From the NCBI RefSeq assembly GCF_003240585.1, contig NZ_PCDP01000036.1, forward strand, positions 310,001 to 374,000: a stretch of 64,000 nt of DNA, given 5' to 3'. Every line of letters starts with the position of its first letter. Within the stretch, counting starts at the first letter, position 1. Under the pieces are notes generated by a model. That model searched no databases, was not told the origin of the DNA, and worked only from the letters and a program-made list of their open reading frames with translations. This document shows positions 9,643 to 18,390 of the stretch, piece after piece. A program made the position numbers and the translations under genes. Origin of the DNA: Arminella tubonensis (GTDB lineage Bacteria; Pseudomonadota; Alphaproteobacteria; Rhizobiales; Rhizobiaceae).

Positions 9643-9671
9643 CTTTCAAAAAACCGTCATCAGAATTTTAC
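9643..9671 (+). promoter_or_regulatory. Pho-box-like promoter of the lipoprotein-phospholipase unit
   Basis: Within the gene-free 9509-9827 stretch, CTTTCAA-AAAA-CCGTCAT (9643-9660) matches the PhoB direct repeat with 4-base spacing. A possible -10 is ATTTTAC at 9665-9671. The same arrangement, including a downstream CGCTATCC at the same distance, recurs before the second phospholipase gene at 13524. Otherwise the stretch is fairly AT-rich and shows no other signal. Confidence 0.6.
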
Positions 9672-9827
9672 GAACCGTCGCTATCCCGGCCTTTTGAACC
9701 GCAAGACATTTTCAGTTCTACCGCTACGGCTCGTTCGCTAGCTTAGCCTTTTGGACACAGACAAGGGCGTGCCGATAGTGGCCGTTTTCGTCAAAGCTTT
9801 ATTATAATTATTTTTTGGAGAGCGATT

Positions 9828-10907
9828 TTGAAGTATCGATTTTATCTACTATCGCCGCTGGTTTTCATTGCGGCCTGCAATGGGTCTGACCAAGGGTCGA
9901 ACCAGGCAAAACAGGTCTCACAATCCACTTTCGACACGCAGGCCGCCGAACTCGACAAGGCTAGCAAGACGATTGCCGATCTTACGAGCACCGTCCAGAC
10001 CGTCAGCGGTGAAAGAGACATTCTTGCGAAGAAGAACGCCGAATTCGTCACTACCATTCAGACCTCAATCAGAGAAAAGGACGTCGTTGCTGCAGAACGC
10101 GACCAGCTCAACCAAACAATCCAAGTGATATTGAAGGAAAAGAGCGATATCACCGATAAGCTGACGCAGGCCAAGGCGGATTTGGTCGATGCGGCAAGCA
10201 AGCGAGATGCGCTACAAGATGGATTGGCAACGACGGATGCTAATCGAACCAACCTAACGGCTACCCGAGATGCCCTGCAGGCACAGCTCGCCACGGCCAA
10301 AACCGATCTGACCACCAGGATCGCTGAACGAGATGCTCTGCAAGCACAGCTTGACGCCGCGCAAGGCGACAAAACTGCCCTGCAGGCTCAGCTCGCCACG
10401 GCCAATACCGATCTGGCCACCAGGATTGCCGAACGGGATGCACTGCAGACACAGCTTGATACGGCCCAAGGCGACAAAACTGCCCTGCAGGCACAGCTCG
10501 CCACGGCCAATACCGATCTGGCCGCCAGGGTTGCCGAACGGGATGCTTTGCAAGCACAGCTTGATACGGCCCAAGGCAACAAATCTGCCCTGCAGACACA
10601 GCTCGACAAGGCCAATGCCGATCTGACTACCATGACGAGCGCCCGGGACGATCTGCAGACGCAATTGACAAAGGCCAACACCGATCTGACCACCGTGACG
10701 AGCGCGCGAGACGCGCTGCAAATTCAGCTTGGGGAAGCTAATACCGCCCTAGCCAAGGCGAATGAAGCGATGGTTGATTTGCAAAATAGACTTCAAAGTA
10801 CACAGGTAGATCAACAGAAGGCGATCGCAGATCGTGATGCTTCGAACGCAAAATTACTTCAGTTTGCCAAGAATGTTTGCGAACCGAAGGTGCCGCAACT
10901 CCAGTAA
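9828..10907 (+). CDS. repeat-rich coiled-coil lipoprotein
   Basis: A 359-residue protein starting at TTG 9828, supported by GGAGAG five bases upstream. A lipoprotein signal peptide ends in FIAAC, so C17 would be lipidated. The rest is almost entirely heptad coiled coil with repeated LQAQLATA, RDALQ and DKTALQ segments; three 35-residue units (five heptads each) repeat in tandem, followed by degenerate copies. A short tail ends CEPKVPQLQ. It resembles no enzyme family. It shares the strand and probably the Pho-box promoter with the phospholipase gene 56 bases downstream, so a role in phosphate stress or as an envelope spacer is an inference. The repeats suggest recent internal duplication. Confidence 0.8.
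   Translation: MKYRFYLLSPLVFIAACNGSDQGSNQAKQVSQSTFDTQAAELDKASKTIADLTSTVQTVSGERDILAKKNAEFVTTIQTSIREKDVVAAERDQLNQTIQVILKEKSDITDKLTQAKADLVDAASKRDALQDGLATTDANRTNLTATRDALQAQLATAKTDLTTRIAERDALQAQLDAAQGDKTALQAQLATANTDLATRIAERDALQTQLDTAQGDKTALQAQLATANTDLAARVAERDALQAQLDTAQGNKSALQTQLDKANADLTTMTSARDDLQTQLTKANTDLTTVTSARDALQIQLGEANTALAKANEAMVDLQNRLQSTQVDQQKAIADRDASNAKLLQFAKNVCEPKVPQLQ
10272..10586 (+). repeat. three tandem 105-bp coding repeats
   Basis: Copies at 10272-10376, 10377-10481 and 10482-10586 each begin GCCCTGCAGGC and encode 35 residues of coiled coil. They are near-identical in DNA, and a diverged fourth copy follows from 10587. Copy number could vary between strains by slippage or recombination. 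Confidence 0.9.
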
Positions 10908-10963
10908 TTTTTACTGAAATATTCAAAGATCCGAAAATTATATTTTACTAGCAGGATATTATT

Positions 10964-13474
10964 ATGAATAGACGCGATTTTATTAAGAAGCTGGGGCTTG
11001 CCGGCACCAGCGCGGCAGCCTATGCCGCGTGTTCCGCCTACATGCGCGAGGCTCTTGCGCAATCGACACATACGATCGACGATCTTTTGACGGCGACTGC
11101 CGAATGCAAGACGCAAGGCTCGCTTGAAGATATCGAGCATGTCGTCTTCCTGATGCAGGAAAACCGGTCCTTCGATCATTATTTCGGGACGTTGCGGGGG
11201 GTACGCGGGTTTGGCGATCCGCGCCCTTTGACGATGCGGGATGGGCAACCAATCTGGTATCAGCTGCAATCAGGAGCTACATCAACGCCCCCCGCTGCGA
11301 CGGCCCAAAGAATTAGACCATATCGCATGCCCAACAGTGCGGCCAACAAGCCGATCGACGACACCAGTCCCGAGGGAACTGTCGGTGGTGTGTTTGTAAC
11401 GGACCCGGCTCACGACTATATGAGTGGCATCGGCGCTTGGAACAATGGTCTGAGCGACAAGTGGATCTCTAAAAAGGGGATCGTTTCGATGGCGCATTAT
11501 ACGGAAGCCGATATCCCCCTTTATTTCAAGTTGGCCAAGGCATTTACATTGTGCGACGCATATTTCTGCTCAATCAATGGTCCAACAGACTGTAACCGCA
11601 GCTATTTTTATGCGGGAACCAGCAATGGCAAGAACAGCAACAGTCCGTTCAGCGGCGTAGCAGACAGTGTTGGCACAGCAGGCAGGGCAAACTGGAAGAC
11701 CTATCCCGAGAGACTGGAGGATATCGGAGTCAACTGGAAATTCTACCAGGACGGTTTGACCTGGACAGGAGACCCCTTTGCCGGGAACTACGGCGACAAT
11801 ACGCTCGAATATTTTGCGCAATACAGGGCAAATTTTTCCGCGACCTCGGCTGATCCGGCTTACTACGCTTCGATCAACAAGAAGAACCAGCGCGTCAATT
11901 CAGTTCTCCGGACTGATCCGAACAAGCCGTCGCAATTCGAGCAGGATATTATTGACGACAAGCTGCCGGCCGTTTCCTGGATCGCCGCTCCTGAAGCCTT
12001 TTGTGAACACCCGAAATGGTCGCCGCATCTGGGCGAATATTATGTTCACGAAATTCTGCGCGCGTTTACCGCCAACAAGGAGGTCTGGAAGAAGACAGTC
12101 TTCATCATCACCTATGATGAGAACGGCGGCTTTTTCGACCACGTTCTTCCGCCGGTTCCACCATTGAGCAGCAGCATCGGAAGCACTTCACCTGCGATAA
12201 CCGTGACAAGTGGCACAACGACACGGGACGTCAATTCAGAGGCAACGGCCAGCAGCAGCAGTCAGCCGCTGGGCATGGGAATACGGGTGCCGACGCTTGT
12301 CATTTCGCCGTGGAGCGCCGGCGGGCGCGTTTGCTCTGAGGTTTTCGATCACACCTCGGCCATTCAATTCGTCGATTCCTGGCTCAGTGCAAAAGGCAAG
12401 CAACCCAAGAATACGAACTTTCCCGGGATTTCATCCTGGCGTCAGGCCATATCAGGTGATCTGACCAGCGCACTCGATTTCAACAGGGTCGTACCGCTCG
12501 TGGATACGGCTTCGGTGGTCGATACCGCCCGTCTGGGTGTCGCTTTCAACGCGACCCAAAAGACGAATGCAAACAATGCCGGCGCTTTGTCTCCAAGCCT
12601 CGGCAATTTCAACGCCGATCCGGACAAGGACAAGCTTACCCCGTCAAAGCAGGACAAGACACGCTGCGAAATTTTGCCGCTCGGATATGACTTTTTCGTC
12701 GGCGCTTATATCAGGGCTGCGAGCGGTGGCTCGGAACGTGTGGAATACCCCATCACCAATCGGGGCAAGCTTGCTGCGTCCTTCTATGTCATTCCCTATG
12801 ACAGGACCGGCGCGTTTCCGGGAGATGGCCCCTGGTTCTTTGCTATCGAAGGGGCGAGGGGTGCCCCTGTGACGATCGCTGCCGATGCCGGTGCCTACGC
12901 CGCGTTTGGAGCAGCAAACGCAACCACTAAAAACTACTCCTATGCGGTCCACGGTCCGAACGGGTATTTGTTCGAATTCAAAGGCAGCGCGGCAAGTGCC
13001 ACGGAACGACAACTGGCCGATATCATGGATGCCGTTTCAGCCGATGACGGCAAGACCATCCGCTTTACGCTCAACTGGCCGGGGGCCAATGGTTCTTTGA
13101 AGGTGATCAATGCCTATACGGGCGATTTCAAGACTGTCTCCGCTGGAACAGCCGCGGCTTCCATAACTGTCGACATCCCAACCGCCGACGGCTGGTATGA
13201 CGTTGCCTTTGTCGATGCCGTCAACACGTCATCGCGCTATTTGCGGCGCTACGCCGGGCATCTCGAGAATGGCAAGATCAGCAGGAGCGATCCTGCAATC
13301 GGCAAACTCTACAATGCGATCTCTCGCATCTATGAGGACATTCCGGTGATCATCGCGGCGGTGGCACCCGTGGCTGGAGGAGCCGCGGCGGCAACGCCAC
13401 CGGCGGCTGTCGCGGCTAGCTCTCCGGCTGCGCCGACGCCTGCTTCCGGTGGGGCGACGCTGCTGAACCTTTAG
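10964..13474 (+). CDS. Tat-exported phosphocholine-type phospholipase C, first copy
   Basis: An 836-residue phospholipase C of the non-haemolytic PlcN/acid phosphatase-like family, which cleaves phosphatidylcholine to diacylglycerol and phosphocholine. The N-terminus NRRDFIKKLGLAG is a twin-arginine signal. The catalytic domain shows VFLMQENRSFDHYFGTLRG, then ITYDENGGFFDHVLPP and DHTSAIQF. Two C-terminal beta domains follow (YGxNGYLFEFKG-like and WYDVAFVDA motifs), then an Ala/Pro-rich tail ending GGATLLNL. The enzyme would act in the periplasm or outside the cell. It follows the lipoprotein gene by 56 bases with no promoter motif between, and is a paralogue of the next gene. Phosphate control through the upstream Pho box is inferred. 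Confidence 0.92.
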   Translation: MNRRDFIKKLGLAGTSAAAYAACSAYMREALAQSTHTIDDLLTATAECKTQGSLEDIEHVVFLMQENRSFDHYFGTLRGVRGFGDPRPLTMRDGQPIWYQLQSGATSTPPAATAQRIRPYRMPNSAANKPIDDTSPEGTVGGVFVTDPAHDYMSGIGAWNNGLSDKWISKKGIVSMAHYTEADIPLYFKLAKAFTLCDAYFCSINGPTDCNRSYFYAGTSNGKNSNSPFSGVADSVGTAGRANWKTYPERLEDIGVNWKFYQDGLTWTGDPFAGNYGDNTLEYFAQYRANFSATSADPAYYASINKKNQRVNSVLRTDPNKPSQFEQDIIDDKLPAVSWIAAPEAFCEHPKWSPHLGEYYVHEILRAFTANKEVWKKTVFIITYDENGGFFDHVLPPVPPLSSSIGSTSPAITVTSGTTTRDVNSEATASSSSQPLGMGIRVPTLVISPWSAGGRVCSEVFDHTSAIQFVDSWLSAKGKQPKNTNFPGISSWRQAISGDLTSALDFNRVVPLVDTASVVDTARLGVAFNATQKTNANNAGALSPSLGNFNADPDKDKLTPSKQDKTRCEILPLGYDFFVGAYIRAASGGSERVEYPITNRGKLAASFYVIPYDRTGAFPGDGPWFFAIEGARGAPVTIAADAGAYAAFGAANATTKNYSYAVHGPNGYLFEFKGSAASATERQLADIMDAVSADDGKTIRFTLNWPGANGSLKVINAYTGDFKTVSAGTAAASITVDIPTADGWYDVAFVDAVNTSSRYLRRYAGHLENGKISRSDPAIGKLYNAISRIYEDIPVIIAAVAPVAGGAAAATPPAAVAASSPAAPTPASGGATLLNL

Positions 13475-13482
13475 GGATTTGA

Positions 13483-13517
13483 TGCGAGGCAGGCGGTCAT
13501 AGGTCGCTTGCCTCGCA
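13483..13517 (+). other. hairpin after the first phospholipase gene
   Basis: A 9-bp stem TGCGAGGCA/TGCCTCGCA (13483-13491 with 13509-13517) lies 8 bases after the stop codon. No T-run follows. The same stem occurs after the second phospholipase gene, so it belongs to the duplicated unit; it may stabilise or end the transcript. Confidence 0.6.
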
Positions 13518-13523
13518 GTCATG

Positions 13524-13554
13524 ATTTCAGAAAGCCGTCATCGCAACTATACGC
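13524..13554 (+). promoter_or_regulatory. Pho-box-like promoter of the second phospholipase gene
   Basis: ATTTCAG-AAAG-CCGTCAT (13524-13541) has two 7-mers with 4-base spacing. A possible -10, CTATAC, lies at 13548-13553. It is 111 bases before the start codon and is closely similar over about 45 bases to the element at 9643. Confidence 0.6.
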
Positions 13555-13652
13555 ATTGCCGCTATCCGCGGCAGCCGATCCTGCAAGTTCCATCAGTATT
13601 ATTGACGTATTCAAGTTTTTGAAAACGCACGGTTAATTTTCAGGATATTATT

Positions 13653-16082
13653 ATGAACAGACGCGATTTTATTAAGAAGCTGGGGCTTGCCGGCACCAGT
13701 GCTGCTGCCTATGCCGCATGTTCTTCCTATATGCGGGAAGCGCTGGCGCAATCGACAACTACGATCAACGATCTCCTGACGACAGACATGCATTGCAAAG
13801 GATCGCTCGAAGATATCGAGCATGTTGTGCTGCTGATGCAGGAAAATCGCTCGTTCGATCATTATTTCGGCACGCTACGCGGCGTGCGCGGGTTTGGTGA
13901 TCCCAGGCCTTTGCGCATGAGGGACGGCGAGCCGGTCTGGCATCAAGCGCAGGTTGACCCAAAAGCGCAGAGAGTGCGGCCTTATCGTTTGCCTAGCACA
14001 GGCCCGAAGCCGGTGGACGATGCCAGCGATCCCGGAACCTCAGGCAACGTCTTCCTTCAGGACCCTGCACACGATCATTCCACCGGGCTTGCCGCGTGGA
14101 ACAATGGCCTGAATGACAAATGGATATCCCAAAAGCAAATCGTCGCGATGGCGCATTATACCGAGGCGGATATTCCGCTTTATTTCAAACTGGCTAAGGC
14201 TTTTACCCTTTGCGACGCTCATTTCTGCTCGCTGAACGGCCCAACGGACCCCAACCGCAGCTATTTCTGGACGGGAACGAGCAAGGCCAACAATGAGAAC
14301 TTTTCCTTTAGCACCTTGGCTTTGTTCGGTTCGTTTGGGAGCGATTGGAAGACCTATCCGGAAAAACTGGAGGATATTGGTGTAAGCTGGAAGTTCTACC
14401 AGGATGGCTTGGGATGGCCTTCTGATCCGTTCGATGGAAATTACGGCGACAATACAATCGCATATTTCAAGCAGTTCCAGAACAAGACAACAGTGAAATA
14501 CGCCAAAGCCCAGAGCGTGAACTCGATCCTTCGGAAAACGGCCAATGTACCTTCGCAATTCGAGCAGGATATAATCGACGACAAGCTTCCGGCGGTCTCA
14601 TGGATCGTTGCGCCAGAGGCATTTTCCGAACATCCGAAGTATCCGCCCCATTTCGGGGAGTATTATGTCCATGAAATCCTACGTGCGTTCGCTGCGAACA
14701 AGAAAGTCTGGCAGAAGACGCTCTTCCTGATCACCTACGACGAAAACGGCGGCTTCTTCGATCATGTGCTCCCGCCGGTCGCTCCAATGAAAACAACGGA
14801 CGGGCTTGTATCCCCGGGGATTAAATTGACGCCTGCGACCGCCCCGACCGATATTAATTCGGAGTCGACGCAGGCAACGACCGGCTGGTTCGCTTCTGCC
14901 GGCGAGCCTCTCGGCATGGGAACTCGCGTACCGACGCTGGTCATCTCCCCCTGGAGTATAGGCGGAAGGGTCTGCTCCGAGGTTTTTGATCACACCTCCT
15001 TTATCCGTTTTCTCGATACCTGGCTGATCGCCAGGGAGCTTCAGGCAAAAGACGCGCCGGTCTTCTCCAATATTTCCTCCTGGCGTCAGGCGATAGCCGG
15101 CGATCTGACGAGTGCGTTGGATTTTGACCGGCAGAAGCCGACAAGTGAATTGGCTGCGGTGATCGATCCGACCCAGCCGGCCGTGATCCTGACAGATACA
15201 CAGCGGGCGAATGTCAGAGCCACCGGGGCCTTCTCGCCGAATATGAATACGGTCAATGCCGATCCGGACAAGGATAAACCTGTAGCAGCGAAGCAGGACA
15301 CGACTCGCTGCGATATTCTTCCGATCGGCTATGACATGCAGGCCTTCGTCAGGTTCACAAGCGATGCGTCAAAAAAATTGCAGTATACGTTTAGAAACCG
15401 CGGCATGCTCGGCTCATCGTTCTATGTCATTCCTTATGACAAGGACGACGCCCCCTTGCGTTACAGCATCGAAGGCGCAAAGGCTGGTGGAGCGCCGGTA
15501 GAGCTGTCCGACAAGGTCCCGATAACGCAAAGACCCGGCGGTACGCCCGGCGACTATTCCTATGTGGTCTACGGGCCCAACGGCTATTTGTTCGAGTTCA
15601 AGGGCAACGCGCTCGCTGGTACTGAAGGGTTCATGCCGGACATTGCCGATGTGAAGTCATTGTCGGAGGGAGGCAGCGTCGAGTTTGGCCTCGATTGGCC
15701 AGCGGTAAACGGCAAGGTGAAGGTGATCGATGCCTATACGGGCAGGACCAAGACCGTTGACGCAGGGACGCGCACGGTTGAGGTGGTGACCGCGGATGGC
15801 TGGTATGATGTGGCCTTCGTTGATGCCAACAACACCTCGCGCTATCTGCGTCGCTACGCCGGGCATCTGGAAAACGGCAGGATCGGCAAGAGTGATCCGG
15901 CTATCGGCAGGCTCTACAACGCAGTCACACGCGTTTACGAGGGCATTCCTGTGATGACGGCGACTGCAACGCCCGTGGCAGGGGGAGGCGGCGCAGCGGC
16001 AGCAACCCCGCTGGCCTCCCCGGTTGCCGGACCGGCAGTCGCGACGCCGCCTTCCGACGGCGCAATACTGTTGAACCTTTAG
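13653..16082 (+). CDS. Tat-exported phosphocholine-type phospholipase C, second copy
   Basis: An 809-residue paralogue of the preceding phospholipase, with the same signal NRRDFIKKLGLAG, VLLMQENRSFDHYFGTLRG, ITYDENGGFFDHVLPP and the same two C-terminal beta domains. The tail is again Ala/Pro-rich and ends DGAILLNL, although the tail itself is not conserved. The 5' context is duplicated too: CAGGATATTATTATGAA is shared by both genes. The main gaps relative to copy one lie after the catalytic loop and in the beta domains. Differences in substrate range are possible but cannot be read from sequence. It has its own Pho-box-like promoter. Confidence 0.92.
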   Translation: MNRRDFIKKLGLAGTSAAAYAACSSYMREALAQSTTTINDLLTTDMHCKGSLEDIEHVVLLMQENRSFDHYFGTLRGVRGFGDPRPLRMRDGEPVWHQAQVDPKAQRVRPYRLPSTGPKPVDDASDPGTSGNVFLQDPAHDHSTGLAAWNNGLNDKWISQKQIVAMAHYTEADIPLYFKLAKAFTLCDAHFCSLNGPTDPNRSYFWTGTSKANNENFSFSTLALFGSFGSDWKTYPEKLEDIGVSWKFYQDGLGWPSDPFDGNYGDNTIAYFKQFQNKTTVKYAKAQSVNSILRKTANVPSQFEQDIIDDKLPAVSWIVAPEAFSEHPKYPPHFGEYYVHEILRAFAANKKVWQKTLFLITYDENGGFFDHVLPPVAPMKTTDGLVSPGIKLTPATAPTDINSESTQATTGWFASAGEPLGMGTRVPTLVISPWSIGGRVCSEVFDHTSFIRFLDTWLIARELQAKDAPVFSNISSWRQAIAGDLTSALDFDRQKPTSELAAVIDPTQPAVILTDTQRANVRATGAFSPNMNTVNADPDKDKPVAAKQDTTRCDILPIGYDMQAFVRFTSDASKKLQYTFRNRGMLGSSFYVIPYDKDDAPLRYSIEGAKAGGAPVELSDKVPITQRPGGTPGDYSYVVYGPNGYLFEFKGNALAGTEGFMPDIADVKSLSEGGSVEFGLDWPAVNGKVKVIDAYTGRTKTVDAGTRTVEVVTADGWYDVAFVDANNTSRYLRRYAGHLENGRIGKSDPAIGRLYNAVTRVYEGIPVMTATATPVAGGGGAAAATPLASPVAGPAVATPPSDGAILLNL

Positions 16083-16090
16083 GAGTGGGA

Positions 16091-16124
16091 TGCGAGGCAG
16101 GAGCCATCGATCGCTTGCCTCGCA
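16091..16124 (+). other. hairpin after the second phospholipase gene
   Basis: A 9-bp stem TGCGAGGCA/TGCCTCGCA (16091-16099 with 16116-16124) lies 8 bases after the stop codon, a copy of the one at 13483. It sits between convergent genes and has no T-run. Confidence 0.6.
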
Positions 16125-16196
16125 TCCGCTATCGGATAAGCCCTTTCGACTTTCACTGTCGCGGCATCGAGGTTGCTGTGGGATGGCCGATCGGGC

Positions 16197-17363
16197 CTAC
16201 TGCGCCGGTTGGGGTCCGGGCGTTGCCGGATGTTTCAGGTCGATCTTGCCCTGTTCGGTCGACAGGAACTGTGGGCCCACCTGGCGTACCTTGCTGGAAG
16301 GATCGTAAGGTCGATCCTCCGGCGTCTTGATGGGTTCGCTCTTCGCGGCCGATTGCGGGGCAGGTGCCTGCGGCTTGATCGTCTGGATGTTTGTGATGGA
16401 ACTCTCCGGCTGGCCTGTGACAACCGAGGGCGCGCGCGCGCCGGGTTGCGGATCGCTCATGGCCTTTTCGCGCCTTATCTCATCGTAATAGGCCGACATG
16501 TTGCAACTGCAGGAGGATTTTTCGCCGGGCGGCCGCTTCTTGTAGGCGAAGGCATAGGGCATTGCGCTATAGGGCGCTCCCGTCGCCGCCGAGATCATCT
16601 GGGTGGTTTCCTGGTTCGGCAGATAGTGGAAGAAAAGCTCGGTCTGGATGCCTGGACACATCTTGGCGCAGCTGTCCGCGTCGCGCTGGAAATCGGCCGC
16701 CGTCGCGTCAGGGGTCATGGGAAAGAAGCCGCCGTCGCAGGTTCGCACGCAGACGGTGCGGACGCTGGCTCCGTAGGCCCCGGCGGGCGAGCCGTAGGCA
16801 TTCTGCGGCAGGCTCCGACCGCCGATCGCCGGCCTCGGCGATGTCTCGTCCAACGGCGGGAAAAACGTGTCGGTTCGCATCGCCTGTTGATCGGGCGTCG
16901 GCGGCGGGTCTGTTCGATTGGTGATGATCGTGTCGCCGTCCGTTGATACCGGTTGATCGCAGCCATTGTCGCGAAGCGCCGTTTCCAGCTCGCTGCGCAA
17001 CGCGTTGTCCGATCCGCCGCTGGCGTCAGCTCGCCGATCCATCAAGTAGCGCAGGTCCTGCTGCATGCGATCGATAGAGCTTCCGATCTCGTCACAGGCG
17101 GCCGCATCGTTGGCATCGGCGATTGCAGAGCCTTCGGGGGAGCAGCCGCGATCGCGCAAGTCGCTGCGGGCCTTGCTGATTTCCGAAACCTGTTCGGCAA
17201 TTGCGTTCGAATACTGCCGTGCCTGATGGGTCGTCCCGATGGTCTCGCTGACGTCGGCGAGCCGCCCGCGCAAATCCTCACAGACGGGATTCATCTGCGC
17301 CGCAACCGGCGCCGCCGCCATCAGCGACGCCAGAAATATAAAGGAAACGTTCCGGTTGCGCAT
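16197..17363 (-). CDS. DUF2865 secreted protein
   Basis: The 388-residue protein starts at ATG 17363, where a signal peptide (FIFLASLMAAAPVAAQ) begins and AAGGATGGGA precedes the start; an in-frame extension to 17441 is less likely. A cysteine-bearing, helical N-terminal region (residues 30-130) is followed by the DUF2865 core VCVRTCDGGFFPM...FQRDADSCAKMCPG...TELFFHY. A Pro/Gln-rich C-terminal tail follows. Paired cysteines suggest disulphides in the periplasm. The function of DUF2865 is unknown; it is common in Rhizobiales. It lies downstream of luxI on the same strand with a 176-base gap. Confidence 0.85.
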   Translation of the reverse strand: MRNRNVSFIFLASLMAAAPVAAQMNPVCEDLRGRLADVSETIGTTHQARQYSNAIAEQVSEISKARSDLRDRGCSPEGSAIADANDAAACDEIGSSIDRMQQDLRYLMDRRADASGGSDNALRSELETALRDNGCDQPVSTDGDTIITNRTDPPPTPDQQAMRTDTFFPPLDETSPRPAIGGRSLPQNAYGSPAGAYGASVRTVCVRTCDGGFFPMTPDATAADFQRDADSCAKMCPGIQTELFFHYLPNQETTQMISAATGAPYSAMPYAFAYKKRPPGEKSSCSCNMSAYYDEIRREKAMSDPQPGARAPSVVTGQPESSITNIQTIKPQAPAPQSAAKSEPIKTPEDRPYDPSSKVRQVGPQFLSTEQGKIDLKHPATPGPQPAQ

Positions 17364-17539
17364 CACGTCCCATCCTTGATCAGGGCATCGATCAGGGTCT
17401 TCGATCGGGGGGTTGCGCATGCGCCAGCATGAGCAATGCACCCGTCTTTGCTATACAGTATTCCGTCTTAATAAGATGCTGAAGGACCTAGTATCGATTG
17501 CCGGGTTTTCCAGCCCCGCATCCGGTGGCGATGATGATA

Positions 17540-18184
17540 TCAAGCGGCGCGCGCAAGGGCCATCGTCGTCGGCGCTGCAAGGACAGTGCCGTCGATCTCG
17601 GCGACGGCCTTCATGCGTGACAGCAGGTCCTCGTTGACCTCCCAGGAGACGGCAACGGCGTGGACCGAGCCGATCTTCTTCGGTTCGCCGATGCGCTCGC
17701 CCGGGCAGCCCATGCGACGGAACATGCGCTCGAGGAACACATCGGTGACCGTTACGATGTGCGACAGGCCGGAGGTGAGCCCAAGCTCGCCGACGCCACA
17801 CATCAACTCGGCCGCCGCCACCGTCACCTGGTTCGAGGCACGGTCCTGCGAAATCTCCGGATCGATGCAGAAGCGGCTGGACTCCCAGACGGCGGCGCTG
17901 CGGATTTCCGGATTGTGACCAAGGAGGATCGGGAAGGTATCGTCGAGCATGTTCGGTCCCAGCGTCGGCAACAGTCTGAGCGCGCCGCGCAACCTGCCAG
18001 TCTGGTCAGAATAGGAGAGTACGTAAATCGGGTTCGACAGATCGTAATGGTCGATCTCCCATTCGCCGTCGACCAGGACGTCCCACTTTAGAAGGTCGTG
18101 AAAGACGCGCTTGCGCAGCCGGAACATCTCGTCCATCGCGCCGAGATGATGATGGCGGGTGGTGCCGCTGAAAAGTTTGATCAT
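17540..18184 (-). CDS. sinI: acyl-homoserine-lactone synthase, LuxI family (SinI-like)
   Basis: A 214-residue autoinducer synthase that makes N-acyl-homoserine lactone from S-adenosylmethionine and acyl-ACP. Conserved residues of the family are all present: R and F in RLRKRVFHDLLKW, the E/D/D set in EWEIDHYD, an arginine in RGALRLLP, and E/R in WESSRFCID. The ATG at 18184 gives the usual MIxxFSG-type start; an upstream in-frame ATG at 18241 lacks a ribosome binding site. The start region is enclosed in a hairpin. Position next to luxR and a DME-type malic enzyme matches the sinRI locus of S. meliloti from memory, hence a tentative symbol. Acyl chain length cannot be deduced. Confidence 0.9.
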   Translation of the reverse strand: MIKLFSGTTRHHHLGAMDEMFRLRKRVFHDLLKWDVLVDGEWEIDHYDLSNPIYVLSYSDQTGRLRGALRLLPTLGPNMLDDTFPILLGHNPEIRSAAVWESSRFCIDPEISQDRASNQVTVAAAELMCGVGELGLTSGLSHIVTVTDVFLERMFRRMGCPGERIGEPKKIGSVHAVAVSWEVNEDLLSRMKAVAEIDGTVLAAPTTMALARAA

Positions 18185-18221
18185 GCCAGTCTCCGTTGGT
18201 TGTTTTCGACGGAAGACTGGC
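18185..18221 (-). promoter_or_regulatory. hairpin covering the luxI ribosome binding site
   Basis: On the luxI strand, GCCAGTCT (18221-18214) and CCGT (18212-18209) pair with ACGG and AGACTGGC (18196-18185), 12 bp with one bulged base and a 12-base loop. The GGAG that would serve as ribosome binding site lies in the 3' arm, and the helix ends at the ATG. If transcribed from upstream, the start would be occluded. Confidence 0.6.
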
Positions 18222-18390
18222 AAATGAGGCAGGGTCGCCATACTGGCACTTGTGACAGTGGAAGAAGCGACGGCTCGACGCTAGAGCTATTTCCGATTTG
18301 ATCGAATCAGCCTTGAGGACATAACCTTTTGTTTTTCAACAATTTCGTTCGCGGAATCCGCGCTCGGAAAACACGCCAGGACGCTGTATA

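Noticed and set aside
10272..10586. Regular repeats that might suggest a CRISPR array
   Set aside because: The units are contiguous, have no unique spacers, and are in frame within a lipoprotein gene.
18243..18258. Lux-box-like dyad CTGGCACTTGTGACAG upstream of luxI
   Set aside because: It fits CT-N12-AG but only 12 of 16 positions are symmetric, which is expected by chance in a region of this size, and a typical promoter placed on it would start inside the luxI hairpin.
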